Positions 10,387-19,180 of a stretch of DNA of 64,000 bases are shown in pieces; positions within the stretch are counted from its first letter, which is position 1, and every line of letters begins with the position of its first letter. The notes under the pieces were generated by a model. It was not told where the DNA came from. It made no database searches and saw only the letters and a program-made list of their open reading frames with translations. The position numbers were made by a program, and so were the translations under genes. The stretch comes from Dryocola boscaweniae (GTDB taxonomy: Bacteria > Pseudomonadota > Gammaproteobacteria > Enterobacterales > Enterobacteriaceae), in the NCBI RefSeq assembly GCF_025215095.1, contig NZ_JALHAP010000079.1, positions 267,872 to 331,871 on the forward strand. The letters are read 5' to 3'.

Positions 10387-10899
10387 ATGTCTGAATCAGG
10401 AACAACCCCTCGCCGTAGTGCTTATGCCCGCTTACTGGATAAAGCTACCCGCATTCTTGCTATGCGCGATCACAGCGAACATGAACTACGTCGCAAGCGT
10501 GCCTCTGCACCCACTTTTCCTGGCAGTCAGAATGCTGAACAGCCCGTCTTCACTCCAGAAGATATAGAACAAGTTATCGCCTGGTGTTACGAACATCGCT
10601 GGCTCGACGACGCCCAGTTTGCTACTCGTTTTATCGCCAGCCGCAGCCGTAAAGGCTATGGGCCACAGCGTATTCGTCAGGAGCTGCAACAAAAAGGTAT
10701 CGACAGGGCGATCGGCGAGTCGGCCATGATGGAGTGCGAAGTGGACTGGCAGGCGATGGCGCGCGAAATGGCGGAAAGAAAATTTGGCGAGCCGCTACCA
10801 ATCGAGTGGAAAGAGCGTGCCAAAGTGCAGCGTTTTCTTTTGTATCGTGGCTTCTTTATGGAAGATATCCAGGCCATCTATCGAAATTTTACCGATTAG
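10387..10899 (+). CDS. recX: Regulatory protein RecX (RecA inhibitor)
   Basis: This 170-residue all-helical protein caps and inhibits RecA filament growth. RecX-family motifs include [36 protein letters not shown] and RFLLYRGF. The start at ATG 10387 gives the N-terminus [20 protein letters not shown], close to E. coli RecX (166 residues). It sits 90 bp after recA and has no clear promoter of its own, so it probably depends on recA read-through and is SOS-linked. Confidence 0.96.
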   Translation: MSESGTTPRRSAYARLLDKATRILAMRDHSEHELRRKRASAPTFPGSQNAEQPVFTPEDIEQVIAWCYEHRWLDDAQFATRFIASRSRKGYGPQRIRQELQQKGIDRAIGESAMMECEVDWQAMAREMAERKFGEPLPIEWKERAKVQRFLLYRGFFMEDIQAIYRNFTD

Positions 10900-11038
10900 A
10901 TTCATACGGGATTTTACTTCCCCGGTAAGAAAACTTATCTTATTCCCACTTTTTTCCAGGTAAACTGGTCAACACTTCAGCATCGCTACGAGTGATGTCT
11001 GGTTTACAACTCTTCATTAGCTTGATTTCAGGATAATT

Positions 11039-13666
11039 ATGAGCAAGAGCACCGCTGAGATCCGTCAGGCGTTTCTCGATTTTTTCCATAGTAAAGGTCA
11101 CCAGGTTGTAGCTAGCAGCTCCCTGGTTCCGAATAACGATCCGACTTTGCTGTTTACCAACGCCGGGATGAACCAGTTCAAGGATGTTTTCCTGGGCCTC
11201 GACAAGCGTAATTATTCCCGTGCTACAACGTCTCAACGTTGTGTGCGCGCGGGCGGTAAGCACAACGATCTGGAAAATGTCGGTTACACCGCACGTCATC
11301 ATACTTTCTTCGAAATGCTGGGTAACTTCAGCTTCGGTGACTACTTCAAACATGACGCTATCAACTTCGCATGGGAACTCCTGACCGGCGAACAATGGTT
11401 CAATTTGCCAAAAGATCGTCTGTGGGTAACCGTATACGAAACCGATGACGAAGCCTTTGAAATCTGGGAAAAAGAAGTTGGCGTTCCGCGTGAGCGCATA
11501 ATTCGCATTGGCGATAATAAAGGCGCGGCTTACGCATCTGATAACTTCTGGCAGATGGGCGATACAGGTCCTTGCGGCCCGTGCACCGAGATTTTCTTCG
11601 ATCATGGCGATCATATCTGGGGCGGCCCTCCGGGTAGCGCCGAAGAAGACGGCGATCGCTATATCGAAATCTGGAACATCGTTTTCATGCAGTTCAATCG
11701 CCAGCAGGACGGCACCATGCTGCCGCTGCCGAAACCGTCGGTTGATACCGGTATGGGTCTGGAGCGTATTGCTGCCGTGCTGCAGCACGTTAACTCCAAC
11801 TACGAAATCGATCTGTTCAGCAAACTGATTCAGTCTGTTGCCAAAGTGACCGGCGCGACAGATTTGTCCAGCAAGTCTCTGCGCGTTATTGCCGACCATA
11901 TTCGTTCTTGCGCCTTCCTTGTTGCCGATGGTGTTACGCCATCTAACGAAGGCCGTGGCTATGTTCTGCGTCGTATCATTCGCCGTGCGGTGCGCCACGG
12001 CAACATGCTTGGCGCGAAAGAGACTTTCTTCTACAAGCTGGTTGGCCCGCTGATTGGCGTCATGGGATCTGCCGGTGACGAACTAAAAGATCAGCAGGCG
12101 CTGGTTGAACAGGTTCTGAAAACGGAAGAAGAGCAGTTTGCCCGTACTCTGGAACGTGGTCTGGCGCTGCTGGATGAAGAGCTGGCAAATCTGCAGGGCG
12201 ACACCCTGGACGGCGAAACAGCCTTCCGCCTGTATGACACCTATGGCTTCCCGGTTGACCTGACGGCGGATGTTTGCCGCGAGCGCAATCTGAAAGTAGA
12301 CGAAGCGGGTTTTGAAGCCGCAATGGAAGAGCAGCGCCGCCGTGCGCGCGAATCCAGTGGTTTCGGCGCGGACTACAACAGCATGATCCGCGTGGATTCT
12401 GCTTCAGCCTTTAAAGGCTACGATAGCCTGGATTTGAACGCAAAAGTGACCGCGCTATTTGTTGACGGTCAATCTGTTGCGCAGATTGAAGCAGGCCAGG
12501 AAGCGGTAGTCGTGCTGGATGAAACTCCGTTCTACGGCGAATCCGGTGGCCAGGTAGGCGATAAAGGCGCAATCAAAGGCAACGGCATTGACTTCGCTGT
12601 TAGCGATACTCAGAAATATGGCCAGGCGATTGGACATCTGGGCAAGCTGACAAGCGGCGTGCTGAAAGTGAACGACAGCGTGAAAGCTGAAGTAGATGAG
12701 GCCCGCCGGGCACGTATTCGTCTGAATCACTCAGCTACGCACCTGCTGCATGCCGCCCTGCGTCAGGTACTCGGTACGCACGTTGCGCAGAAGGGGTCTT
12801 TGGTTAACGACAAAGGCTTGCGTTTTGACTTCTCGCATTTTGAAGCGATGAAGCCGAGCGAAGTCCGCGCTGTAGAAGATATCGTCAATGCCCAGATTCG
12901 CCGTAACCTGCCAATCGAAACCAACGTAATGGATCTCGAAGCGGCGAAAGCGAAGGGAGCAATGGCGCTGTTCGGCGAGAAATATGATGACCACGTGCGT
13001 GTGTTAAGCATGGGCGATTTCTCAACCGAGCTTTGCGGCGGTACTCATGCCAGCCGTACCGGCGATATCGGCCTGTTCCGCATCGTTGCTGAATCAGGGA
13101 CGGCGGCAGGCGTGCGTCGTATTGAGGCGGTAACGGGCGAAGGCGCACTGGCTAATCTGCATGCGCAAAGCGACCAGTTGCATGACATCGCTCAACTGCT
13201 TAAAGGTGACAGCCAGAATCTGAACGAGAAAGTGCGTTCTGTGCTGGAGCGTACCCGCCAGCTTGAGAAAGAATTGCAGCAGTTAAAAGAGCAGCAAGCT
13301 TCACAGGAAAGCGCAAATCTTTCCAGTAAAGCAACAGAAGTGAAAGGCGTGAAATTGCTGGTAAGCGAGCTGAGCAACGTTGAACCGAAGATGTTGCGTA
13401 CCATGGTTGACGATCTGAAAAATCAGCTTGGCTCAGCGGTAATCGTTCTGGCCACCGTGTCAGAAGGTAAGGTTTCTCTGATTGCTGGTGTCTCCAAAGA
13501 TGTGACTGACCGCGTAAAGGCGGGGGAACTGGTGGGGATGGTTGCACAGCAGGTCGGAGGCAAGGGTGGCGGTCGTCCAGATATGGCTCAAGCGGGTGGC
13601 ACAGACGCGGCTGCCTTGCCTGGCGCGCTGTCCGGCGTGGAAGCCTGGGTCACGGCTAGACTCTAA
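11039..13666 (+). CDS. alaS: Alanine-tRNA ligase
   Basis: This 875-residue class II synthetase is near-identical in layout to the E. coli enzyme. The N-terminal catalytic domain (motif 1 and 2 regions: [35 protein letters not shown]) is followed by the tRNA-recognition domain. The editing domain carries the zinc-site motif [14 protein letters not shown] and the later [13 protein letters not shown], and the C-Ala domain contains [18 protein letters not shown] 11039 follows an AGGA-like site. The 139 bp upstream hold its promoter region, where AlaS autorepression is known in E. coli, but I could not mark the exact palindrome. Confidence 0.98.
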   Translation: MSKSTAEIRQAFLDFFHSKGHQVVASSSLVPNNDPTLLFTNAGMNQFKDVFLGLDKRNYSRATTSQRCVRAGGKHNDLENVGYTARHHTFFEMLGNFSFGDYFKHDAINFAWELLTGEQWFNLPKDRLWVTVYETDDEAFEIWEKEVGVPRERIIRIGDNKGAAYASDNFWQMGDTGPCGPCTEIFFDHGDHIWGGPPGSAEEDGDRYIEIWNIVFMQFNRQQDGTMLPLPKPSVDTGMGLERIAAVLQHVNSNYEIDLFSKLIQSVAKVTGATDLSSKSLRVIADHIRSCAFLVADGVTPSNEGRGYVLRRIIRRAVRHGNMLGAKETFFYKLVGPLIGVMGSAGDELKDQQALVEQVLKTEEEQFARTLERGLALLDEELANLQGDTLDGETAFRLYDTYGFPVDLTADVCRERNLKVDEAGFEAAMEEQRRRARESSGFGADYNSMIRVDSASAFKGYDSLDLNAKVTALFVDGQSVAQIEAGQEAVVVLDETPFYGESGGQVGDKGAIKGNGIDFAVSDTQKYGQAIGHLGKLTSGVLKVNDSVKAEVDEARRARIRLNHSATHLLHAALRQVLGTHVAQKGSLVNDKGLRFDFSHFEAMKPSEVRAVEDIVNAQIRRNLPIETNVMDLEAAKAKGAMALFGEKYDDHVRVLSMGDFSTELCGGTHASRTGDIGLFRIVAESGTAAGVRRIEAVTGEGALANLHAQSDQLHDIAQLLKGDSQNLNEKVRSVLERTRQLEKELQQLKEQQASQESANLSSKATEVKGVKLLVSELSNVEPKMLRTMVDDLKNQLGSAVIVLATVSEGKVSLIAGVSKDVTDRVKAGELVGMVAQQVGGKGGGRPDMAQAGGTDAAALPGALSGVEAWVTARL

Positions 13667-13913
13667 GTCAAAATAAAGTGTAAGCGGGGCCAGCGTCGTT
13701 TTGTGAGCTGGCGCCCGAACATTTACACACTATCGATAATGATAAAGTCAGGTTGAAGTTGAGTATATCGGCTAAACTTAGTCATAACAGAATGTAATGC
13801 CGTGACTGCTTACACTTTATGTGTTTGTCATCGCTTACTTTTTGGCGTTATATGATGGATAATGCCGGGATACGCCAGAGACCCGACTCTTTTAATCTTT
13901 CAAGGAGCAAAGA
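13667..13913 (+). promoter_or_regulatory. csrA promoter and leader region
   Basis: These 247 bp closely resemble the multi-promoter csrA upstream region of E. coli, including the stretch TTGTCATCGCTTACTTTTTGG with TATATGAT downstream. The leader ends with AAGGAGCAAAGA before the ATG. This Shine-Dalgarno carries a GGA motif of the kind CsrA binds to repress its own mRNA. Individual promoters are not assigned. Confidence 0.6.
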
Positions 13914-14099
13914 ATGCTTATTCTGACTCGTCGAGTTGGTGAGACCCTCATGATTGGGGATGAGGTGACCGTGACTGTGCTTGGGGTAAAAGGCAACCAG
14001 GTTCGTATTGGTGTGAACGCCCCGAAAGAAGTCTCTGTACACCGCGAAGAGATCTACCAACGTATCCAGGCTGAAAAATCGCAACAAACGAGTTACTAA
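13914..14099 (+). CDS. csrA: Carbon storage regulator CsrA
   Basis: This 61-residue RNA-binding homodimer recognises GGA motifs in mRNA leaders and controls glycogen, motility, biofilm and virulence genes; it is sequestered by CsrB/CsrC RNAs. From memory the protein differs from E. coli CsrA only near the C-terminus (SQQTSY). The key RNA-binding residues in LTRRVGE and the strand [11 protein letters not shown] are present. It lies between alaS and the serV-type tRNA cluster, as in E. coli. Confidence 0.99.
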   Translation: MLILTRRVGETLMIGDEVTVTVLGVKGNQVRIGVNAPKEVSVHREEIYQRIQAEKSQQTSY

Positions 14100-14106
14100 A
14101 GTTACT

Positions 14107-14140
14107 GCGTCTCGCTAGTCATTAGCGAGGCGCTCCTTTT
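14107..14140 (+). terminator. Intrinsic terminator after csrA
   Basis: A CTCGCTA/TAGCGAG stem (14111-14117 and 14123-14129), extended by GCG/CGC, is followed by TCCTTTT. The rest of the 14100-14421 gap holds only the tRNA promoter listed next. Confidence 0.8.
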
Positions 14141-14332
14141 ATCTCCCTTCTTTTACAGTCTTACCTCCATTGTCTCTCCTGAACTATTCTGTCCGCTCGC
14201 TTTACTGCGAGAAACTTCGCATGTTTTTTTCTGGAAACGCGATCTTGCCTGTTGATAAAACACTCTTTTTGTCTCCAAATTATGCGAATCGGATGTGATT
14301 TGTGCAATCGATAGCGAGTCGGGAAAAATTGT

Positions 14333-14360
14333 TTGACTTATAAGTCCCAGAAAGTAATAT
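14333..14360 (+). promoter_or_regulatory. tRNA operon promoter (Ser-Arg-Arg-Arg)
   Basis: TTGACT (14333-14338), a 16-bp spacer and TAATAT (14355-14360) are followed by a GC-rich discriminator (GTGCGCC). That is typical of stringently controlled stable-RNA promoters. It lies about 60 bp upstream of the tRNA-Ser gene. Confidence 0.75.
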
Positions 14361-14421
14361 GTGCGCCACGCAGCGACGAGAAGCTCTCACGAGTAACTTG
14401 AAGCACTCGCAAGAGGCGTGT

Positions 14422-14514
14422 GGTGAGGTGGCCGAGAGGCTGAAGGCGCTCCCCTGCTAAGGGAGTATGCGGTCAAAAGCTGCATCCGGGGTTCGAATCC
14501 CCGCCTCACCGCCA
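14422..14514 (+). tRNA. serV: tRNA-Ser (anticodon GCU)
   Basis: This 93-nt class II tRNA has a long variable arm. The acceptor stem is GGTGAGG paired with CCTCACC, the anticodon loop is CTGCTAA with anticodon GCT, the T-loop is GTTCGAATC, and GCCA is encoded at the end. It reads AGC/AGU codons. It is the first gene of the cluster, as in E. coli serV-argV. Confidence 0.97.
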
Positions 14515-14518
14515 TTTT

Positions 14519-14595
14519 GCATCCGTAGCTCAGCTGGATAGAGTACTCGGCTACGAACCGAGCGGTCGGAGGTTCGAATCCTCCCGGATGCACCA
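14519..14595 (+). tRNA. tRNA-Arg (anticodon ACG), copy 1
   Basis: This 77-nt tRNA has acceptor stem GCATCCG/CGGATGC, anticodon loop CTACGAA with ACG (read as ICG after deamination), T-loop TTCGAATC and encoded CCA. It is identical to the next two copies and only 4 bp after tRNA-Ser. Confidence 0.97.
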
Positions 14596-14658
14596 TATAT
14601 TTCGATGTTGCGGCAGGTTGAGCGACATTGAGTCGGCAGTAAAAAGCAGTGCCCCTGT

Positions 14659-14735
14659 GCATCCGTAGCTCAGCTGGATAGAGTACTCGGCTACGAACCG
14701 AGCGGTCGGAGGTTCGAATCCTCCCGGATGCACCA
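14659..14735 (+). tRNA. tRNA-Arg (anticodon ACG), copy 2
   Basis: This copy is identical in sequence to copy 1. The spacer before it ends in AAAGCAGTGCCCCTGT, which recurs before copy 3, so tRNA plus spacer were duplicated as a unit. Confidence 0.97.
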
Positions 14736-14803
14736 TCCTTCTTCAGAATTGTTAAGCTTTCTTAACGGTGCTGAGTCAGAAGTACAAAGCAGTGCCCCCT
14801 GAT

Positions 14804-14880
14804 GCATCCGTAGCTCAGCTGGATAGAGTACTCGGCTACGAACCGAGCGGTCGGAGGTTCGAATCCTCCCGGATGCACCA
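14804..14880 (+). tRNA. tRNA-Arg (anticodon ACG), copy 3
   Basis: This is identical to copies 1 and 2. E. coli K-12 has four copies at this locus; only three are present here. No convincing intrinsic terminator is visible in the 158 bp before yqaB. Confidence 0.97.
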
Positions 14881-15038
14881 TATTGCTCCCCCTTCTGTAT
14901 TTCCCGTTCTTCTCCAGCAAGTGCTAATCATCCGCTTACAAAACATTCACCCTTTGCGCTAACGCCGTCACAGTAAGCGACAATTTTACCTGTTTACGCT
15001 AAAGTAACGCCTCGACATTTGGTGATGTGAGGGATGAG

Positions 15039-15605
15039 ATGTACGAACGTTACGACGGGTTAATTTTCGATATGGACGGGACCATCCTCGATACCGAACC
15101 AACGCATCGCAAGGCATGGCGTGAGACATTGTCTCGTTACGACATGCAGTTTGATGAACAGGCTATGGTGGCGTTGAACGGTTCTCCAACCTGGCGCATC
15201 GCGCAGGTCATTATTGAAAGTCATCAGGCCAGTCTCGATCCGCATCTTCTGGCGCAGGAAAAAACGCAGGCGGTGAGAACTATGCTGCTTGATACCGTGC
15301 GTCCTCTGCCGTTGATTGACGTAGTGAAGTCCTGGCACGGCCGTCGTCCAATGTCTGTCGGTACAGGCAGCGAAAGCGATATCGCCGAAGCGCTGCTAAA
15401 TCATCTTGGTTTACGACGCTACTTCACGGCTGTCGTCGCCGCCGATCATGTTAAAAAGCACAAACCTTTTCCCGATACATTCTTACTGTGCGCCGAGCTG
15501 ATGGGTGTTGCGCCCGAGAAGTGCGTAGTGTTTGAAGACGCTGACTTTGGGCTGGAAGCGGCTCGGGCGGCAGGCATGGCCGGTGTGGATGTTCGCTTAC
15601 TGTGA
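15039..15605 (+). CDS. yqaB: Fructose-1-phosphate/6-phosphogluconate phosphatase YqaB (HAD family)
   Basis: This 188-residue haloacid dehalogenase-type phosphatase equals E. coli YqaB in length. Motif I is FDMDGTILDTEP (the first Asp is the nucleophile), motif II is the Ser/Thr in SVGTGSES, motif III is the Lys in KKHKPFPDTF and motif IV is VFEDADFG. ATG 15039 has GGGATGAG just upstream; the frame's earlier ATG at 15027 lies within that site and is less likely. Its TGA overlaps the GTG start of yqaA. Confidence 0.95.
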   Translation: MYERYDGLIFDMDGTILDTEPTHRKAWRETLSRYDMQFDEQAMVALNGSPTWRIAQVIIESHQASLDPHLLAQEKTQAVRTMLLDTVRPLPLIDVVKSWHGRRPMSVGTGSESDIAEALLNHLGLRRYFTAVVAADHVKKHKPFPDTFLLCAELMGVAPEKCVVFEDADFGLEAARAAGMAGVDVRLL

Positions 15606-16030
15606 GTGACATATTGTCACTGGCTTCTTTGTTCACCAGTAGCTTTCTCAGCGCCACCTTGCTTCCCGGCAGTTCAGAAGCCGTCCTGGTCGCTTTACTG
15701 GTGGCAGGTGTTGGCCCGACCTGGTTACTTATTTTAATAGCAACAATGGGTAATAGCCTGGGTGGGCTGACTAACGTTATTCTGGGACGTTTTTTCCCGC
15801 AGCGTAAACAGTCCCGCTTGCAGGGAAAAGCAACCGCCTGGCTGACTCGATTTGGTCCGGCTGCTTTATTACTGAGTTGGTTGCCTTTAATTGGCGATCT
15901 GTTGTGCCTGCTTGCCGGATGGCTACGTCTGGCGTGGGGACCAGTAATTTTCTTTTTATGCCTTGGTAAAGCGATTCGCTACATCGTTGTTGCGGCTGCA
16001 ACGGTACAAGGCATGGCGTGGTGGCAATAA
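15602..16030 (+). CDS. yqaA: Inner membrane protein YqaA (DedA/VTT-like)
   Basis: This 142-residue membrane protein has about four hydrophobic segments and a central conserved GNSLGGLTNVILGRFFP block, as in E. coli YqaA (same length). It starts with GTG at 15602, overlapping the yqaB stop (GTGA), so the two are translationally coupled. The family is related to the SNARE-associated/VTT proteins; its precise role is not established. Confidence 0.9.
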   Translation: MSDILSLASLFTSSFLSATLLPGSSEAVLVALLVAGVGPTWLLILIATMGNSLGGLTNVILGRFFPQRKQSRLQGKATAWLTRFGPAALLLSWLPLIGDLLCLLAGWLRLAWGPVIFFLCLGKAIRYIVVAAATVQGMAWWQ

Positions 16031-16106
16031 TTGAGGGCGCGAACGTTCATCGTGAGCTTTTACAATTATGCTTAATAAAAATGAATTCGACAGGCGGGAG
16101 GTCAAT

Positions 16107-17663
16107 TTGATCCCGGACGTATCACAGGCGCTGGCCTGGCTGGAAAAGCATCCTCAGGTAGTCAAAGGCATTCGACGTGGTCTTGAACGCGAAACATTGC
16201 GGGTTACGCCGACAGGCGAGCTGGCAACGACAGGGCACCCGGAAAGCCTCGGCTCAGCGCTGACACATAAATGGATCACAACAGACTTCGCCGAAGCCCT
16301 GCTGGAATTTATTACCCCGGTAGATGGCGACATCGACCATATGCTGACCTTCATGCGCGATATTCATCGCCATGTCGCACGTGAGCTGGGTGATGAGCGC
16401 ATGTGGCCGCTAAGTATGCCGTGCTATATCGATGATGGTCAGAACATTGAACTGGCGCAGTATGGCTCGTCTAACACGGGGCGTATGAAAACGCTGTACC
16501 GCGAAGGTCTGAAGAACCGCTACGGCGCGTTGATGCAGACTATTTCCGGCGTGCATTACAATTTCTCGCTGCCTCTGGAGTTCTGGCAGGCGCGTCTTGG
16601 CGTGCAGGATGCGCAAAGCGGCAAAGAACAGATTTCAGCCGGGTATTTCCGTCTGATTCGTAACTACTACCGTTTTGGCTGGATAATTCCCTATCTGTTT
16701 GGGGCATCGCCGGCGATTTGCTCGTCATTCCTGCAGGGCAAAGAAAGCTCGCTGCCGTTTGAGAAAACCGACTGTGGCATGCATTACCTGCCGTATGCGA
16801 CTTCCCTGCGCCTGAGCGACTTAGGCTATACCAACAAATCGCAAAGCAATCTCGGCATCACGTTCAACGATTTGAACACATACGTTGCCGGGCTTAAAAA
16901 GGCGATTAAAACTCCGTCTGAAGAGTATGCGCGCATTGGTCTTGAGAAAGACGGCAAGCGTCTGCAGATCAACACTAACGTACTGCAGATCGAAAATGAG
17001 CTTTATGCGCCGATCCGTCCGAAACGCGTAACTCGTAAAGACGAATCACCATCAGACGCGCTGCTGCGCGGCGGTATTGAATACATTGAAGTCCGCTCGC
17101 TGGACATCAACCCGTTCTCCCCGATTGGAATGGACGAACAGCAGATTCGCTTCCTTGACCTGTTTATGATCTGGTGCGTGCTGGCTGATGCCCCGGAAAT
17201 GAGCAGCGATGAGCTGCTTTGTACGCGCACCAACTGGAATCGAGTGATTCTGGAAGGTCGCAAGCCGGGCCTGATGCTTGGCGTAGGGTGCGGAGCCACG
17301 CAACATCCTTTGTCCAAAGTGGGCAAAGATTTGTTCGCAGATTTACGTCGCGTGGCGGAAACGCTGGACAGCATTGCTGGAAATGATGAATACCAACAGG
17401 TGTGCGATCGGCTGGTCGCCTGTTTCGACGATCCTGAACTGACGTATTCAGCACGCATTCTGCGATCTATGATTGATAATGGCATTGGCGGCACCGGCCT
17501 TGCCCTGGCGGAGCAGTATCGTCAGATGTTGATCGGCGAGCCGCTGGAGATTTTGACGTCGGACGTACTGCAGCAGGAGCATGATGCATCCTGGCAGCGC
17601 CAGCGTGAGAGAGAAGCCAGCGATACCGAGCCGTTTGATACCTGGCTTGAGAAACAGGCTTAG
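16107..17663 (+). CDS. gshA: Glutamate-cysteine ligase
   Basis: This enzyme joins L-glutamate and L-cysteine with ATP, the first and rate-limiting step of glutathione synthesis. I place the start at TTG 16107, not ATG 16068: GGGAGG sits at 16096-16101 at ideal spacing. The product is then 518 residues starting with [16 protein letters not shown] after Met, the same length, start codon and N-terminus as E. coli GshA. Conserved blocks include [37 protein letters not shown] and [10 protein letters not shown]. The rare start codon fits low, tuned expression. The sRNA gene micA is convergent at its 3' end. Confidence 0.95.
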   Translation: MIPDVSQALAWLEKHPQVVKGIRRGLERETLRVTPTGELATTGHPESLGSALTHKWITTDFAEALLEFITPVDGDIDHMLTFMRDIHRHVARELGDERMWPLSMPCYIDDGQNIELAQYGSSNTGRMKTLYREGLKNRYGALMQTISGVHYNFSLPLEFWQARLGVQDAQSGKEQISAGYFRLIRNYYRFGWIIPYLFGASPAICSSFLQGKESSLPFEKTDCGMHYLPYATSLRLSDLGYTNKSQSNLGITFNDLNTYVAGLKKAIKTPSEEYARIGLEKDGKRLQINTNVLQIENELYAPIRPKRVTRKDESPSDALLRGGIEYIEVRSLDINPFSPIGMDEQQIRFLDLFMIWCVLADAPEMSSDELLCTRTNWNRVILEGRKPGLMLGVGCGATQHPLSKVGKDLFADLRRVAETLDSIAGNDEYQQVCDRLVACFDDPELTYSARILRSMIDNGIGGTGLALAEQYRQMLIGEPLEILTSDVLQQEHDASWQRQREREASDTEPFDTWLEKQA

Positions 17664-17666
17664 CAC

Positions 17667-17746
17667 AAAAGAAAATGGCCACAATCAATGTGGCCAAAAT
17701 ATTCATCTCTGAAGACAGGGATGATGATAACAAATGCGCGTCTTTC
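17667..17746 (-). ncRNA. micA: MicA small regulatory RNA (sigma-E dependent, Hfq-binding)
   Basis: On the minus strand between gshA and luxS, the sequence starting GAAAGACGCGCATTTGTTAT and continuing CATCATCCCTG matches the E. coli MicA seed region as I remember it. It ends with a GGCCACA...TGTGGCC hairpin and TTTTCTTTT. MicA represses ompA and other outer-membrane mRNAs by base pairing. Upstream on the minus strand, TGAACCA and, further down, TCTCA six bases before the start fit a sigma-E promoter. The terminator loop and the stretch between seed and hairpin differ from E. coli, while the 5' 31 bases are conserved. Confidence 0.9.
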
Positions 17747-17818
17747 AATTATTGAGACGCGTATTAAATAGAATGGTTCATTTTATTTTAAAAAAAATCA
17801 CTTATCGGAGGTGACCAG

Positions 17819-18334
17819 ATGCCGTTGTTGGATAGCTTCACAGTCGACCATACTCGCATGGGCGCGCCAGCAGTGCGTGTAGCCAAGACGATGCACACGC
17901 CGCATGGCGATACCATCACCGTGTTTGACCTGCGCTTTTGTGTCCCGAACAAGGAAGTGATGCCGGAAAAAGGGATCCACACGTTGGAACATTTATTCGC
18001 AGGCTTCATGCGGGACCATCTCAACGGTAACGGTGTCGAGATCATCGATATTTCGCCAATGGGCTGCCGTACCGGCTTTTACATGAGCCTGATCGGCGTG
18101 CCGGACGAAACCCGCGTGGCCGATGCATGGAAAGCGGCGATGGAAGATGTGCTGAAAGTGAAAGAGCAAAACCAGATCCCTGAGCTGAACGTGTATCAAT
18201 GTGGGACTTACCACATGCACTCATTGCAGGAAGCGCAGGATATCGCGCGCCATATCCTTGAGCACGGCGTTAGCGTCAACAGCAATGACGAACTGGCGTT
18301 GCCGAAAGAGAAACTCAAAGAGCTGCATATCTAG
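17819..18334 (+). CDS. luxS: S-ribosylhomocysteine lyase LuxS
   Basis: This enzyme splits S-ribosylhomocysteine to homocysteine and DPD, the precursor of autoinducer-2, within the activated methyl cycle. The 171 residues equal E. coli LuxS. Metal ligands are His54, His58 (HTLEH) and Cys128 (YQCGT), and catalytic Cys83 is in MGCRTG. The ribosome site GGAGGTGA (17807-17814) precedes ATG 17819. It is divergent from micA, with the sigma-E promoter of that RNA lying in the shared interval. Confidence 0.99.
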   Translation: MPLLDSFTVDHTRMGAPAVRVAKTMHTPHGDTITVFDLRFCVPNKEVMPEKGIHTLEHLFAGFMRDHLNGNGVEIIDISPMGCRTGFYMSLIGVPDETRVADAWKAAMEDVLKVKEQNQIPELNVYQCGTYHMHSLQEAQDIARHILEHGVSVNSNDELALPKEKLKELHI

Positions 18335-18347
18335 TTCTTTGGATCGT

Positions 18348-18375
18348 AAAAAGGAGCCATGTGGCTCCTTTTTTT
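18348..18375 (+). terminator. Intrinsic terminator after luxS
   Basis: A perfect AAAAAGGAGCC/GGCTCCTTTTT hairpin with loop ATGT is followed by TT. An ATG at 18359 lies inside it, so the following gene must start later. Confidence 0.9.
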
Positions 18376-18421
18376 ATATCTGGCGTATGCTATCTTCATC
18401 TTTTTATTCAGAAATAAAATT

Positions 18422-19180
18422 ATGTCAACCTCGCTTCAGTTCAGCTTCGCCACACGTCCGCTGGTGCCTTTCGCCCATGATTATTCCCATGGGGCGGCGG
18501 AGCCGTGGCACAGCCATGACTGCGCGCAATTACTGCATACGTTAAGCGGTGTGGCGCGGGTTGAAACGGAGCAGGGCCACTGGGTCGTACCACCCGGCCG
18601 TGGCGTCTGGCTTCCTGCGGGAACGCGGCATCGGCTTCATGTGACGGGGAACGTCGCCGCCCGAACATTGTTTGTCGATCCCTATGCGCGAGCAGATTTA
18701 CCCTCTGTGTGTCAGGTTGTGCAGGTATCCGCGCTTCTGAGAGAGCTGATCGTTACCTCGCTAGAATTACCTGAAGAATACGCCGCCGGCAGCAGAGAAG
18801 AGCGGATCTACGAGCTGATTCTCGATGAGATCCGCGTCATGACGGTGCTGCCGTTTAACCTGCCGGAACCTGAGACTCCGGCGTTGCAGAGATTATGTCG
18901 ACAGATTCAGGCTGAACCCGGCAGGCCGTGGACGACGGATCTTGCGGCCACGCAGCTTAATGTTAGTCAGCGAACCCTGCTGCGCCATTTTCGCCAGCAA
19001 ACCGGTCTGGCGTACAGCGAATGGGTGCGGCGGGCAAGGCTGATGGAGGCTTTAATCCGCCTTGCTCAGGGGCAACCGGTGCTTCGTGTAGCGCTGGACC
19101 TGGGATACGAAAGCCACAGCGCTTTCAGCGCGATGTTTCGCCGTATTCTCGGCGTCTCGCCTGGGAACTACTTTCTGTAG
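18422..19180 (+). CDS. AraC-family transcriptional regulator with cupin sensor domain
   Basis: The product is 252 residues from ATG 18422. The N-terminal part is a cupin/AraC ligand domain (EPWHSHDCAQLLHTLSG, VPPGRGVWLPAGTRHRL). The C-terminal 100 residues are two helix-turn-helix motifs of the AraC type (LAATQLNVSQRTLLRHFRQQ; ALDLGYESHSAFSAMFRRI, ending LGVSPGNYF). The upstream in-frame ATG at 18359 lies in the luxS terminator and is rejected; no strong ribosome site precedes 18422. Its stop is directly next to the stop of the convergent leuA2-type gene. The target is unknown; neighbouring emrB or leuA2 are possible. Not a core E. coli gene at this position. Confidence 0.85.
   Translation: MSTSLQFSFATRPLVPFAHDYSHGAAEPWHSHDCAQLLHTLSGVARVETEQGHWVVPPGRGVWLPAGTRHRLHVTGNVAARTLFVDPYARADLPSVCQVVQVSALLRELIVTSLELPEEYAAGSREERIYELILDEIRVMTVLPFNLPEPETPALQRLCRQIQAEPGRPWTTDLAATQLNVSQRTLLRHFRQQTGLAYSEWVRRARLMEALIRLAQGQPVLRVALDLGYESHSAFSAMFRRILGVSPGNYFL

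Noticed and set aside
11039..11998. Minus-strand 352-codon frame over alaS
   Set aside because: It lies entirely opposite a clear essential gene apart from its 3' end, and its residues do not form a recognisable protein.
14387..14736. Minus-strand frames spanning the tRNA cluster
   Set aside because: They translate the tRNA genes themselves (repeated [10 protein letters not shown] text) and are a well-known false call.
18359..18421. N-terminal hydrophobic extension of the AraC regulator
   Set aside because: The extension begins inside the luxS terminator; translation from 18422 gives a normal AraC-family length.
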